Assembly: GCF_900104395.1 (NCBI RefSeq)
Contig: NZ_FMXX01000007.1
Origin: Fusobacterium_C necrophorum
GTDB lineage: Bacteria; Fusobacteriota; Fusobacteriia; Fusobacteriales; Fusobacteriaceae
Reading direction: 5' to 3' (one strand)
Length of the DNA: 64,000 nucleotides
Part shown: positions 26,731-35,584 of the stretch, one piece after another
Layout: each line of letters opens with the position of its first letter
How positions within the stretch are numbered: the stretch's first letter is position 1
Program-made: the position numbers and the translations under genes
The notes under the pieces: model-generated
Told to the model about the DNA's origin: nothing
What the model saw: only the letters and a program-made list of their open reading frames with translations
The model's database searches: none

Positions 26731-27699
26731 ATGCTACTATGTATGTGTACAGGTATGTTTTTTTGCATGTTGTTTTACATCATAACCTATCCTTATACTT
26801 TTAAATTAGAAAGAAAATTAAAAAAAATTACCTCCTATCCGGAAGTAACTATAGTAGAAAATCCGAACTATTCGGAAGAAATTTCGAAATCGGAAATAGC
26901 AGAAAGCATTCGCATTGAAAAACGGACGGAGCAATTGGAATACTATGTCATTCAACACAAAGATTTTAATTCGAAAGCTTATCCCAGCATTCTTTTATTT
27001 CATGGACTACGAGACAAAGCTTATGATTGGATTGAGAAAGCCAAAATCTTAGAGACCTATCTTTCCTTACGGAAACAGGGGAAAATTTCTCCTATGAATT
27101 TCATCTTAGTGGATTCCGGAGACGGTGGAGAAAGTTGGTACCTTCCCTATGAAAACTATTTCATGCAGAAGCTCCTTCCGAAATTACGAGAAGAATTTCC
27201 CAATATACCTGTAATTTCCGGTTTTTCTATGGGAGCTTACGCTGCCTGTTACTTTGCTTTGCAATATCCTATTTTTCAAGTTGTTGGCAGTTTTTCAGGA
27301 GCTATTAGCTTAATTCGTATGGGAGTCAACCGTAGAATCATTTATTTATTTCGTTACCTATATATTCCCAAATTCTTATTTCCTCAAAAAGATAAACAGC
27401 ACTTCTTTGAAATTTTCAGCTCTTGGGGATATAAAATTCTGGAGAAAGATCCCTATACCCTACTCAAACAAATAAAAAACAAGAAAAAAACGCATTTTTA
27501 TTTCAGTGTGGGACGAGAGGATTATAAAAATTATCTTATGTTACAGCAATGGAATGATGTCGTGCTTCGTGCTAAAAAACATCATCTTTCCTTTCAGGCT
27601 CAACTTTGCTTGAAAGAAGGGCACACTTGGGATTATGTTGCTCGAGATTTTGCTAATTTTTTATGCTATGTGAATCAACACACCATAGCACAGGAGTAA
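26731..27699 (+). CDS. Alpha/beta-hydrolase esterase, membrane-anchored
   Basis: A 322-residue protein with an N-terminal hydrophobic segment (MLLCMCTGMFFCMLFYIITY) and an esterase domain. VISGFSMGAYAACYFALQYP holds the GxSxG nucleophile elbow, ILLFHGLRDKAYDW the oxyanion region, and LKEGHTWDYVARDFANFL the catalytic His near the C-terminus; this resembles the esterase D/FrsA-like or feruloyl-esterase-like group. Substrate unknown. It begins nine bases after asnS and ends two bases before the rnmV start. Confidence 0.75.
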   Translation: MLLCMCTGMFFCMLFYIITYPYTFKLERKLKKITSYPEVTIVENPNYSEEISKSEIAESIRIEKRTEQLEYYVIQHKDFNSKAYPSILLFHGLRDKAYDWIEKAKILETYLSLRKQGKISPMNFILVDSGDGGESWYLPYENYFMQKLLPKLREEFPNIPVISGFSMGAYAACYFALQYPIFQVVGSFSGAISLIRMGVNRRIIYLFRYLYIPKFLFPQKDKQHFFEIFSSWGYKILEKDPYTLLKQIKNKKKTHFYFSVGREDYKNYLMLQQWNDVVLRAKKHHLSFQAQLCLKEGHTWDYVARDFANFLCYVNQHTIAQE

Positions 27700-27701
27700 A
27701 T

Positions 27702-28271
27702 ATGAAACCAAAAATTCAAGAAATTATTATTGTAGAGGGTCGGGATGATATTTCTGCAGTAAAAGCAGCTGTTGATGCTGAAATTATTCAAGTCAACGGT
27801 TTTGCAATTCGAAAAAAGGGAAATATTGATAAAATAAAAAAAGCTTATGAAAATAAGGGCATTATTCTCTTAACAGACCCGGATTATGCGGGGAATGAAA
27901 TTCGTTCCTTTTTACAGCAACATTTTCCAAAAGCAAAAAATGCCTATATCAGCCGTTCTGAAGGAAAAAAAGGAGAGGATATCGGAGTGGAAAACGCAAA
28001 ACCGGAAGCAATTCTCCGAGCCTTACAATTGGCAAAATGTAATATAGAAGAAGGACAAAATTCTTTTTCCATGCAATTTTTATATGATTTGCATTTAGTG
28101 GGACATCCGAAATCCAGCATATATCGAGAACTTTTTACTTCTCTATTAGGAATTGGCTATTCCAATGGAAAACAGTTACTTTCGAAATTAAATCGCTATG
28201 GTTTTTCCGAGCAAGAAATTTTAGAAGCTCATCAAAAAATGAAGGAGGAATATGAAAAACAAAATTCGTGA
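27702..28271 (+). CDS. rnmV: Ribonuclease M5 (5S rRNA maturation)
   Basis: A 189-residue TOPRIM protein. EIIIVEGRDDISAVKAAVDA carries the TOPRIM glutamate and GIILLTDPDYAGNEIRSFLQ the DxD motif; ISRSEGKKGEDIGVENAKPE is the RNase M5-specific block. RNase M5 trims 5S rRNA precursors. The start at 27702 follows CAGGAG; an earlier in-frame ATG lies inside the esterase gene. It overlaps the DHH gene by 20 bases. Confidence 0.93.
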   Translation: MKPKIQEIIIVEGRDDISAVKAAVDAEIIQVNGFAIRKKGNIDKIKKAYENKGIILLTDPDYAGNEIRSFLQQHFPKAKNAYISRSEGKKGEDIGVENAKPEAILRALQLAKCNIEEGQNSFSMQFLYDLHLVGHPKSSIYRELFTSLLGIGYSNGKQLLSKLNRYGFSEQEILEAHQKMKEEYEKQNS

Positions 28272-29196
28272 ACTACTCTTACAACATCATTCTATCCTGA
28301 TCACAGCACATAAAAATCCCGACGGAGATGCTGTGGGAGCCGGACTGGCATTGACTCTTTCTTTGTTGGAGTTGGGAAAGAAGGCTCGCTTTGTTCTCCA
28401 AGATAAAGTTCCCGATACCACTTTATTTTTGGAAGGTTCTCAGCTCATTGAACAATATCAGGCAGAAGAAAGTTTTGAAGAAGTAGAACTTGTCATTTTT
28501 GTTGACTGTGCAACCAGAGATCGTGCCGGTTATATGGATGCTCTGACAGCGGGAAAACTAACTGTCAATCTGGATCATCATATGAGCAACCCTCATTATG
28601 GAGACTATGCTTTTGTAGAACCAAAAATTTCTGCCACTTCGGAACTCTTAACACAACTGTTACAGGATTGGAATTTCCCCATGAATGCGGCCATTGCATC
28701 AGCCTTATATTTAGGGATTGTAAACGATACCGGAAATTTTGCACATGATAATGTTACTGTGAATACCTTAAAAGCAGCTCAATTTTTAGTCGAGCAGGGA
28801 GCTGATAATGCTCTCATCGTTCGCAATTTTTTAAAGACTCATTCCTATGCCAGTTTAAAATTATTAGGAGAGGCCCTGTCTCAGTTCCAATTCTTTCCGG
28901 AGAAAAAATTGTCTTACTTCTATTTGACACAGGAAGTTATGAATAAGTATGGAGCTAAAAAAGAACACACAGAGGGAATTGTAGAAACATTACTTTCTTA
29001 CGAAAAAGCATCCATTTCTCTTTTCTTACGGGAAGAAAAAGATGGAAGTATCAAAGGGAGTATGAGAAGTAAAGACAATATTGATGTCAATCGAATTGCT
29101 TCCCTTTTTGGCGGTGGAGGTCATATAAAAGCAGCTGGATTTTCTTGTTTAGAAAAGGCAGATAGCATTTTACATAAAATATTAGAACAGATATAA
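28252..29196 (+). CDS. nrnA: DHH/DHHA1 phosphoesterase, NrnA-like
   Basis: A 314-residue protein of the NrnA type, which degrades short RNA oligonucleotides and/or pAp and cyclic dinucleotide products. SILITAHKNPDGDAVGAGLA contains motif I, VIFVDCATRDRAG motif II, LTVNLDHHMSNPHYGDYAFV the DHH motif, and YLGIVNDTGNFAHDNV motif IV. The C-terminal DHHA1 domain ends with IASLFGGGGHIKAAGFSC. The GAGGAAT before the ATG at 28252 is inside rnmV, indicating coupled translation. Confidence 0.9.
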   Translation: MKNKIRELLLQHHSILITAHKNPDGDAVGAGLALTLSLLELGKKARFVLQDKVPDTTLFLEGSQLIEQYQAEESFEEVELVIFVDCATRDRAGYMDALTAGKLTVNLDHHMSNPHYGDYAFVEPKISATSELLTQLLQDWNFPMNAAIASALYLGIVNDTGNFAHDNVTVNTLKAAQFLVEQGADNALIVRNFLKTHSYASLKLLGEALSQFQFFPEKKLSYFYLTQEVMNKYGAKKEHTEGIVETLLSYEKASISLFLREEKDGSIKGSMRSKDNIDVNRIASLFGGGGHIKAAGFSCLEKADSILHKILEQI

Positions 29197-29211
29197 TATT
29201 AAGGAGGAATT

Positions 29212-29517
29212 ATGGAAAAAGAAACAAGCATTGTATTTTTAAAACCAAAAAGATTTGAAGATTGTGATGACTGTGTGAGATATGTTGCAGAAGATAAAAT
29301 CGTAAATGTCAACTTAAAGGACTTAAAAGAAAGAGAAGCTCGAAGATTATATGACTATGTTCATGGAGCGGTTTATGTCAAACAAGCAAAACTAATTGAT
29401 ATTGGAGATAATATTTTTTGTTGCGTTCCCAAAAATGTAGGCTATGAATTGAAATACAATCAAGAAAGCTCTGCCAAATCTAATGAAGAAGAAGAAATCA
29501 TTCCCTTCTCAAAATAA
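29212..29517 (+). CDS. sepF: SepF-like cell division protein
   Basis: A 101-residue protein matching the SepF/DUF552 core: SIVFLKPKRFEDCDDCVRYV, DKIVNVNLKDLKEREARRLY, DYVHGAVYVKQAKLIDIGDN and IFCCVPKNV follow the family order. SepF binds FtsZ in organisms without FtsA. It lacks the N-terminal amphipathic membrane helix of Bacillus SepF, so it is a short form. AAGGAGGAAT precedes the ATG. It is the last gene before a strong terminator. Confidence 0.75.
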   Translation: MEKETSIVFLKPKRFEDCDDCVRYVAEDKIVNVNLKDLKEREARRLYDYVHGAVYVKQAKLIDIGDNIFCCVPKNVGYELKYNQESSAKSNEEEEIIPFSK

Positions 29518-29540
29518 AAATACTTTGTCCTCAAAAGGAA

Positions 29541-29580
29541 AACAGCCGTTCCATGTTTTTAAACGGTTGTTTTTATTTTT
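29541..29580. terminator. Rho-independent terminator between sepF and the sigma-54 activator
   Basis: AACAGCCGTT (29541-29550) pairs with AACGGTTGTT (29562-29571) with one wobble pair and is followed by a T-rich run. The gene to the right converges on it, so it may act in both directions. Confidence 0.85.
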
Positions 29581-29612
29581 TGTACTAAGGCATCGAGTGT
29601 GTGAACTTTTTT

Positions 29613-31328
29613 CTACACTTCCAAATTTTTCATTTTTCTGTATAATGTTGCAATCCCAATTCCAAGAGATTTGGCAATAATTTTTTTAGCCTCAGAAGAG
29701 TTTCCATAAATTTGTAGAAGATTTTTAATGGCATCTTTTTCTAATTCTGCTAATGTCTTTATTTTTTTATCTTTTTCTTTACTATTTAAAAGTTTTGGAG
29801 GTAAATGTTTCAATTCAATACTTTTTTCATTTTCCTCTATGATATTCATACAATATTCAATTGTATTTCTTAGTTCTCGAATATTCCCAGGCCAAGAATA
29901 TTCCAAAAAATATTGATAAACTTCTGTTGAAATGTCTTTTTGTTCCATTTGAAAAGAAATGTAATATTTTTTTACAAAAAAATTAACAAGAATCTTGATA
30001 TCTTTTTTTCTTTCCCTTAATGGTGGAATGTCAATAGGAAAAACACTTAAACGATAGAATAAATCCTCTCTAAAGTTTCTTTTTTTTACCTCTTGTTCTA
30101 AATTTCTATTAGTTGCTGCTATTATTCTAACATTAACTTGTTTTTCTGTATGAGAACCGATAGGAGTAATTTTTTTATCTTGTAAAACTCTTAACATTTT
30201 CACTTGTATTTGAAGTGGCATTTCACCTATTTCATCTAAAAAAATAGTTCCATTATGAGCTCTTTCAAAAAAACCTATTTTACCTTTTGGATCAGCCCCA
30301 GTAAAAGCACCTTTGGTATAGCCGAAAAGTTCACTTTCCATCAATGATTCTGGAATAGCACCACAATTTACTGTAATGAAGGGACCATCTGAGTAAGAAC
30401 TTAAATCGTGAATTTGTTTAGCTATGATTTCTTTGCCAGTTCCACTTTCCCCTGTAATTAAAATAGAAGTGTTATTTTTAGCAACTTTAGATATTTGCGA
30501 ATAAATATTTTGCATTTGAGGAGATTCTAATAATATAATGGAAGAATTTCCATGAAAACTTAGCAAATATTTTTTAAATTCTGAAATTTCTTTAAAAACA
30601 AAGAGTGTTTTTGTAAGTTCTTTATTTTTTTCTAAAGAAAAACTAAAAATATCCCCAATACCAGAAATTTCTTTTCCTGAATAGGAAAACTTAAACTCCT
30701 TTTGATTTAAAAAATTGGAAGAAGACTTTAAATAAATATTTTCTTCTTTTAAAATGGGAGCCAAGATACTCTTCCCTTTTTTATTAATTAATTCAATCTG
30801 ATTTTTTCTATTTGTCAATATAATAATATCTTGAACTCTATCTATAATATTACTTAAAATTTCATTATCTCTTTTTAATTGCAAACTATGAAAATATTCA
30901 TAAACTTTATACGAAATAAATTCTGAGATTTGCTTTAAAAATTGTATGTATAAATCTTTTTTTCCAATAAATTCATTTTTTTTATATTTTTCAAAACAAA
31001 TAAGCCCTATAACACCAATAACATCATCTTGATACATAATAGGAGTTGAAATTTCTAATTCTTCTTTACATAAAAATTTCTTTTCACAAGTATGACAATG
31101 CATATCTTTGCGGGGCTCTAAAATTATGATGGTTTCTTTCGATTCTAAAACTTGATGATAAATATGAGATTCCTCTTTCATATCCAGACCAACTTTTTCC
31201 TTTAAACTTCCCGTTCCCGCAATTCTAGTGAAAGAGGAATCCATAACTTCAACATCCATGCTTATAACTTTTGAAACAATTTCAGAATATTTTTTAACAT
31301 CATCCAAAATAAAGTTTAAAAAATTCAT
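29613..31328 (-). CDS. Sigma-54-dependent transcriptional activator
   Basis: A 571-residue enhancer-binding protein. Residues ~1-170 form a GAF-like sensor with a Cys cluster (MHCHTCEKKFLCKEEL, C78/C81/C87); ~180-280 look PAS-like; the AAA+ domain has ILITGESGTGKEIIAKQIHD (Walker A), ESELFGYTKGAFTGADPKGK with the GAFTGA loop that contacts sigma-54, and GTIFLDEIGEMPLQIQVKML (Walker B). The C-terminus is a Fis-type HTH (IAKSLGIGIATLYRKMKNL). The start at 31328 follows GGGATG; upstream in-frame codons are AT-rich and unlikely. It is divergent from the dpaL operon, which has a sigma-54 promoter, so it almost certainly controls that operon. Confidence 0.93.
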   Translation of the reverse strand: MNFLNFILDDVKKYSEIVSKVISMDVEVMDSSFTRIAGTGSLKEKVGLDMKEESHIYHQVLESKETIIILEPRKDMHCHTCEKKFLCKEELEISTPIMYQDDVIGVIGLICFEKYKKNEFIGKKDLYIQFLKQISEFISYKVYEYFHSLQLKRDNEILSNIIDRVQDIIILTNRKNQIELINKKGKSILAPILKEENIYLKSSSNFLNQKEFKFSYSGKEISGIGDIFSFSLEKNKELTKTLFVFKEISEFKKYLLSFHGNSSIILLESPQMQNIYSQISKVAKNNTSILITGESGTGKEIIAKQIHDLSSYSDGPFITVNCGAIPESLMESELFGYTKGAFTGADPKGKIGFFERAHNGTIFLDEIGEMPLQIQVKMLRVLQDKKITPIGSHTEKQVNVRIIAATNRNLEQEVKKRNFREDLFYRLSVFPIDIPPLRERKKDIKILVNFFVKKYYISFQMEQKDISTEVYQYFLEYSWPGNIRELRNTIEYCMNIIEENEKSIELKHLPPKLLNSKEKDKKIKTLAELEKDAIKNLLQIYGNSSEAKKIIAKSLGIGIATLYRKMKNLEV

Positions 31329-31363
31329 ACTATTACATCCCTTTCTATTTATTATAGCATAAT

Positions 31364-31378
31364 TTATCAATTTGATAA
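31364..31378. promoter_or_regulatory. Candidate activator site A (TTATCA-N3-TGATAA)
   Basis: TTATCAATTTGATAA is a near-palindrome lying 36 bases upstream of the activator start codon. The same element occurs twice more at 31433-31466. Here it would suit autoregulation of the activator gene. Confidence 0.6.
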
Positions 31379-31432
31379 AATTATACTCAAAAAATAAGAA
31401 AAAAAATACTAAAATATAAGAAACGAAACAAA

Positions 31433-31466
31433 ATATCAAAATGATAATTATTTATCATTTTGATAA
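31433..31466. promoter_or_regulatory. Candidate upstream activator sites B and C (tandem TTATCA-N3-TGATAA)
   Basis: Site B (31433-31447, ATATCAAAATGATAA) and site C (31452-31466, TTATCATTTTGATAA) stand 19 bases apart centre to centre and together form a perfect 14-bp inverted repeat around four bases. They are ~120 bp upstream of the -24/-12 promoter, a usual distance for enhancer-type binding sites of sigma-54 activators. Confidence 0.7.
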
Positions 31467-31584
31467 TGAAATTTTACACTATATTACAATTTTTTTCAAA
31501 TAGAACTACTTGAAAATTTCTATTAAGTCCCATTTTTAAAGAACAATTTAAATTATTTATAAACATTAAATTTATAAATTTAAC

Positions 31585-31601
31585 TTGGCATAGATTTTGC
31601 T
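31585..31601 (+). promoter_or_regulatory. Sigma-54 (-24/-12) promoter of the dpaL operon
   Basis: TTGGCATAGATTTTGCT matches the consensus YTGGCACGRNNNTTGCW at all invariant positions (GG at -24, GC at -12, correct spacing). Transcription should begin near 31612, ~28 bases before the dpaL ATG. Confidence 0.88.
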
Positions 31602-31639
31602 TATTAAATAGTAAATAAAAATGAGGAGGCTATATTTAT

Positions 31640-32848
31640 ATGAAAATGATGGAATGGGTTGAAAATAAAAAAAGAAAAGATTTCAAAGAAAAAATATTTG
31701 GTTTTGATGAAAAATCAATTGACAGTGTTCTAAAGTTTCATAAAAGTCTACCCAATTATGAAAAAACTCCATTGATAGAGTTAAAAGAGCTTGCAAAATA
31801 CTGTGGAGTAAGAAATATTTGGTTGAAAGATGAATCAAAGCGTTTTGGCTTAAATGCTTTTAAAGTTTTAGGAGCTTCTTATGCAATAGGAAAATATTTA
31901 AGCGAAGTTCTAAATGAAGATATTTCTAAATTACCATTTTCTGTTTTGACTTCAGAACAAATAAAGAAAAAATTAGGGAATCTGACTTTCATTACTGCAA
32001 CAGATGGAAATCATGGACGAGGAGTTGCATGGGTAGCAAAATGTCTTCAACAAAATTCCATTGTTTATATGCCTAAAGGGTCATCACAAATGAGGTTAAA
32101 AGCCATTCAAGATGAAGGAGCAGATGCAAGTATTACAGATTTGAATTATGATGATGCCGTAAGATTAGCAAACAAAAAAGCAATGGAAAATAATTGGATC
32201 ATGATACAAGATACTGCTTGGAAAGGGTATGAAAAAATTCCACTTTGGATAATGCAGGGGTATTCTACTATTATGAGTGAAATAATTGAAGAGTTGGAAA
32301 CAATGAAAGAAAAACCAACCCATATATTTTTACAGGCAGGTGTTGGTTCCTTTGCAGGGGCTATGCAAGCGTTGCTTATTGAAAAATTTGGTTTAAAAAG
32401 TCCAATTACAATCATTTGTGAACCTAATGGTGCCAATTGCATATATAAATCCTTTAAAGAAGACGATGGCAAGCCTCATAATGTAACAGGGGATCTAAAA
32501 ACTATCATGGCTGGGCTTGCTTGTGGAGAACCAAATACTATCAGTTGGGAAATATTAAGAGATTACAGTAATTTTGCTTTCTCATGTGATGATAGCATCT
32601 CAGCTAAAGGAATGAGAGTCCTGTCTTCTCCCATTGCTCAAGATAAAAGAATTATTTCCGGGGAATCGGGAGCAGTTGGAATAGGAGCTTTTGTAACTCT
32701 CTGTGAAAATCAAAAGGAGTATAAAGAGCTATGGAAAAAATTAAATATAAATAGGGAATCTTGTATTTTATGTATCAGTACGGAAGGAGATACAGATGAA
32801 ATAGCTTATAAAAATGTAGTTTGGAATGGATGGTATAAAAATAATTAA
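31640..32848 (+). CDS. dpaL: 2,3-Diaminopropionate ammonia-lyase
   Basis: A 402-residue fold-type II PLP enzyme of the DpaL/YgeX family, which converts 2,3-diaminopropionate (both isomers in E. coli) to pyruvate and two ammonia. The PLP lysine lies in FGLNAFKVLGASYAIGKYL; FITATDGNHGRGVAWVAK is the Asn/Gly loop that holds the substrate carboxylate, and QAGVGSFAGAMQALLIEKFG binds the phosphate. LSSPIAQDKRIISGESGAVG is the conserved C-terminal block. GAGGAGG precedes the ATG. First gene of the sigma-54-driven operon. Confidence 0.94.
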   Translation: MKMMEWVENKKRKDFKEKIFGFDEKSIDSVLKFHKSLPNYEKTPLIELKELAKYCGVRNIWLKDESKRFGLNAFKVLGASYAIGKYLSEVLNEDISKLPFSVLTSEQIKKKLGNLTFITATDGNHGRGVAWVAKCLQQNSIVYMPKGSSQMRLKAIQDEGADASITDLNYDDAVRLANKKAMENNWIMIQDTAWKGYEKIPLWIMQGYSTIMSEIIEELETMKEKPTHIFLQAGVGSFAGAMQALLIEKFGLKSPITIICEPNGANCIYKSFKEDDGKPHNVTGDLKTIMAGLACGEPNTISWEILRDYSNFAFSCDDSISAKGMRVLSSPIAQDKRIISGESGAVGIGAFVTLCENQKEYKELWKKLNINRESCILCISTEGDTDEIAYKNVVWNGWYKNN

Positions 32849-32862
32849 GGAGGATGGTATCA

Positions 32863-34047
32863 ATGTTATCAAAAGAGAGAAAAGAAAAAATTGTAAAAAC
32901 ATTACAACAAGCAATACAAATCAAAAGTTATTCAGGCGAAGAAAAGGGTATCGTTGAGTATTTAAAAAAATTGTTAGAAGAGATTGGTTATGATGCAGTT
33001 CATATAGATCATTATGGCAATATCATTGCTTGCATGAAAGGAAAGAGAAAAGGTTTAAAAGTTTTAATGGATGGACATATGGACACGGTTCCTGCACAAA
33101 AAGAAAAATGGAAGGAAAATGCTTTTGGTGGAGCAATAAAAGATGGAAAAATTTATGGAAGAGGAACTTCAGATATGAAAGGAGCTCTCATTTCTATGGC
33201 TTTAGCAGCTGCTTATTTTGCCGAAGACACAAAAAAAGATTTTTCCGGAGAAATATATATTGCCGGAATTGTGCATGAAGAATGCTTTGAAGGAGTTGCT
33301 GCTAGAGAGGTTAGTAAATATGTAAAACCAGATATTGTTATTATAGGTGAAGCTTCTGAATTAAATTTAAAGATAGGGCAAAGAGGAAGAGCAGAAATTG
33401 TAGTTGAAACTTTTGGAAAACCGGCTCATTCTGCAAATCCTGAAAAAGGCATAAATGCAGTATATAAGATGATGAAATTAATAGAAAAAATAAAAATTTT
33501 ACCAATGACTCATCAAGATAAATTAGGATATGGAATTTTAGAACTTACCGATATAAAATCTTTACCTTATCCTGGAGCCTCAGTAGTTCCTGACTATTGC
33601 AGAGCTACTTATGATAGAAGACTCTTAGTTGGGGAAACTATGGAAGGAGTATTGAAACCGATTCAAGATTGCATCAATGAATTGAAAAAGGAAGATTCAG
33701 AATTTGAGGCAAAAGTTTCTTATGCAGTAGGGAAAGAAACATGTTGGACTGGGGAAGAAATACAAGGGAAAAGATTTTTTCCGGGTTGGCTTTATGATGA
33801 AAAGGAAAATTATATCCAAGAAGCATATTCAGCCTTAAAAAATATAGGGCAAAATCCTAAGATAACATATTATAATTTTTGTACAAACGGTTCTCATTAT
33901 GCGGGAGAAGCTAAAATTCATACAATAGGTTATGGTCCATCTAAAGAAAATTTGGCACATGTTATAGATGAGTATGTAGAAATTGAACAAATTGAAAACA
34001 TAGCTGAAGGGTATTATGCAATATTAAAAGCTTATTTAGGAAAATAG
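32863..34047 (+). CDS. ygeY: M20 family metallohydrolase, YgeY-like
   Basis: A 394-residue zinc hydrolase. VLMDGHMDTVPAQKEKWKEN carries the first metal His and the Asp, GRGTSDMKGALISMALAAAY the bridging Asp, and GIVHEECFEGVAAREVSKYV the catalytic Glu pair; ATYDRRLLVGETMEGVL is in the lid domain region. YgeY proteins were named for linkage to selenium-dependent hydroxylase clusters, and they often sit beside DpaL. Likely an amidase or peptidase that releases the amino acid used by DpaL; the exact substrate is unknown. The ATG at 32863 is correctly spaced from AAGGAGG; the one at 32854 touches it. Confidence 0.88.
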   Translation: MLSKERKEKIVKTLQQAIQIKSYSGEEKGIVEYLKKLLEEIGYDAVHIDHYGNIIACMKGKRKGLKVLMDGHMDTVPAQKEKWKENAFGGAIKDGKIYGRGTSDMKGALISMALAAAYFAEDTKKDFSGEIYIAGIVHEECFEGVAAREVSKYVKPDIVIIGEASELNLKIGQRGRAEIVVETFGKPAHSANPEKGINAVYKMMKLIEKIKILPMTHQDKLGYGILELTDIKSLPYPGASVVPDYCRATYDRRLLVGETMEGVLKPIQDCINELKKEDSEFEAKVSYAVGKETCWTGEEIQGKRFFPGWLYDEKENYIQEAYSALKNIGQNPKITYYNFCTNGSHYAGEAKIHTIGYGPSKENLAHVIDEYVEIEQIENIAEGYYAILKAYLGK

Positions 34048-34092
34048 AAGATTTATAGATACTAAAAAATACCCTTATGAGGAGGAAAATTT

Positions 34093-35565
34093 ATGAATAG
34101 TAGGCAAATTATAACTCTAGTAATTATCATATTATACATGCTAATAACCATTCTTATTGGTCTTATTGCCTCTAAGAGGAAGACAGAAAAAAAACAAAGT
34201 AATGATGATTTTTTAATGGCAGGAAAGTCTCTGGGACCAATTGTACTTGCAGGAACACTATTTGCTGCAAATACTGGTGGAGCAAGTACAACCGGAATTG
34301 CAACGAATGTTTATAAATATGGATTATCTGCTTCTTGGTATGTTATAGCTGGAGGGATCGGCTTTATTCTTGTGTCTTTTATAGCACCTTATTTTAGAAG
34401 AGCACAGGCAAATACGGTTCCAGAAATAATTAGCAAAAGATATGGAAAAGCTTCACATATTTTTACCGCATTTACCTCAATACTAGCTTTATTTATGGCA
34501 ACAGGAGCACAAATAATTGCAACAGCTTCTATTATAAATGTTGTTACTGGTTTTAATTTTAAAACTGCTGCAATAGTAAGTACAATAGTTGTTATTATAT
34601 ATACAATGTTTGGTGGATTTAAATCAGTTACTGCTGCAAATTTAATGCATGTTTTATTTATAACCGTTGGGATGACAATAGCAATGTTTATTATGGTAAA
34701 TAATAAAGAGGTCGGCGGATTTCAAGTATTATTTGAAAAAGCTAAAAATATACAAAATATAGATGGAAACAATATGAATTTTTTAAGCATGACTAAAATA
34801 GGTAGTATGACAATTATAGGTTATATAGCAATGTACTTTATGACTTTTCCAACTGGTCAAGAAATAGTACAAACATATTGTTCCGCAAAAGATGGAAAAT
34901 CAGCTAAATTGGGTTCTGTTATTGCAGGACTTATATCAGCAGCCTATGCAATAGTTCCAGCCATTATAGGACTTTTATCCTATGTTTGTATTGATGGGTA
35001 TATATTAGATGGAGCTCAAAAAAATGCTTTAGCTCAAGCAACAATAATATATGCTCCGCCAATTGTTGCAGGTATAGTATTAGCTGCAATAGTTGCTGCT
35101 ACTATGAGTAGTGCTTCTGGAAATATGATAGGAACAGCGACTATGTTTACAAATGATATTTTTACTCCATATATAAACAATGGTATTAAAGATGATAACA
35201 AAGAAATTTGGATTTCAAAAATAGCAATGCTTGTTGTAGGACTTGCAGGATTATTTATAGCACTTGAGGCAAGTAATGTAATTAGTGTTATGATGGGGGC
35301 TTTTGCTCTTAGAAGTGCAGGTCCATTTGCAGCATTTATTTGTGGATTATTTTACAAAAATGTTACCAAAAGAGCAGGATTTATCTCTATTCTTGCTGGG
35401 ACAGCTACAGCAGCAGTATGGATCTATATATTAAAAACTCCTTGGGATTTGAATGCAATGGTTCCCGGAGGAATTATAGCTTTCATAATCATATTTGTTG
35501 GCTCATATATAGAAAGAAAAATGGGAGTTAAACCTGCTCCAGAAATAGAATTTGAAAACATATAA
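34093..35565 (+). CDS. Sodium:solute symporter (SSS family)
   Basis: A 490-residue membrane protein with ~13 hydrophobic helices. It has the SSS-family order: KQSNDDFLMAGKSLGPIVLA in the first loop, GTLFAANTGGASTTGIATNV, then FMTFPTGQEIVQTYCSAKDG and AATMSSASGNMIGTATMFTN, which includes the Na+-site Ser region. It is closest in feel to the unassigned SSS transporters near amino-acid catabolism genes rather than PutP or PanF. Within this operon it probably imports the amino acid or N-acyl derivative used by the neighbours. Confidence 0.88.
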   Translation: MNSRQIITLVIIILYMLITILIGLIASKRKTEKKQSNDDFLMAGKSLGPIVLAGTLFAANTGGASTTGIATNVYKYGLSASWYVIAGGIGFILVSFIAPYFRRAQANTVPEIISKRYGKASHIFTAFTSILALFMATGAQIIATASIINVVTGFNFKTAAIVSTIVVIIYTMFGGFKSVTAANLMHVLFITVGMTIAMFIMVNNKEVGGFQVLFEKAKNIQNIDGNNMNFLSMTKIGSMTIIGYIAMYFMTFPTGQEIVQTYCSAKDGKSAKLGSVIAGLISAAYAIVPAIIGLLSYVCIDGYILDGAQKNALAQATIIYAPPIVAGIVLAAIVAATMSSASGNMIGTATMFTNDIFTPYINNGIKDDNKEIWISKIAMLVVGLAGLFIALEASNVISVMMGAFALRSAGPFAAFICGLFYKNVTKRAGFISILAGTATAAVWIYILKTPWDLNAMVPGGIIAFIIIFVGSYIERKMGVKPAPEIEFENI

Positions 35566-35584
35566 AAATGAGGAGGTAATTTTT

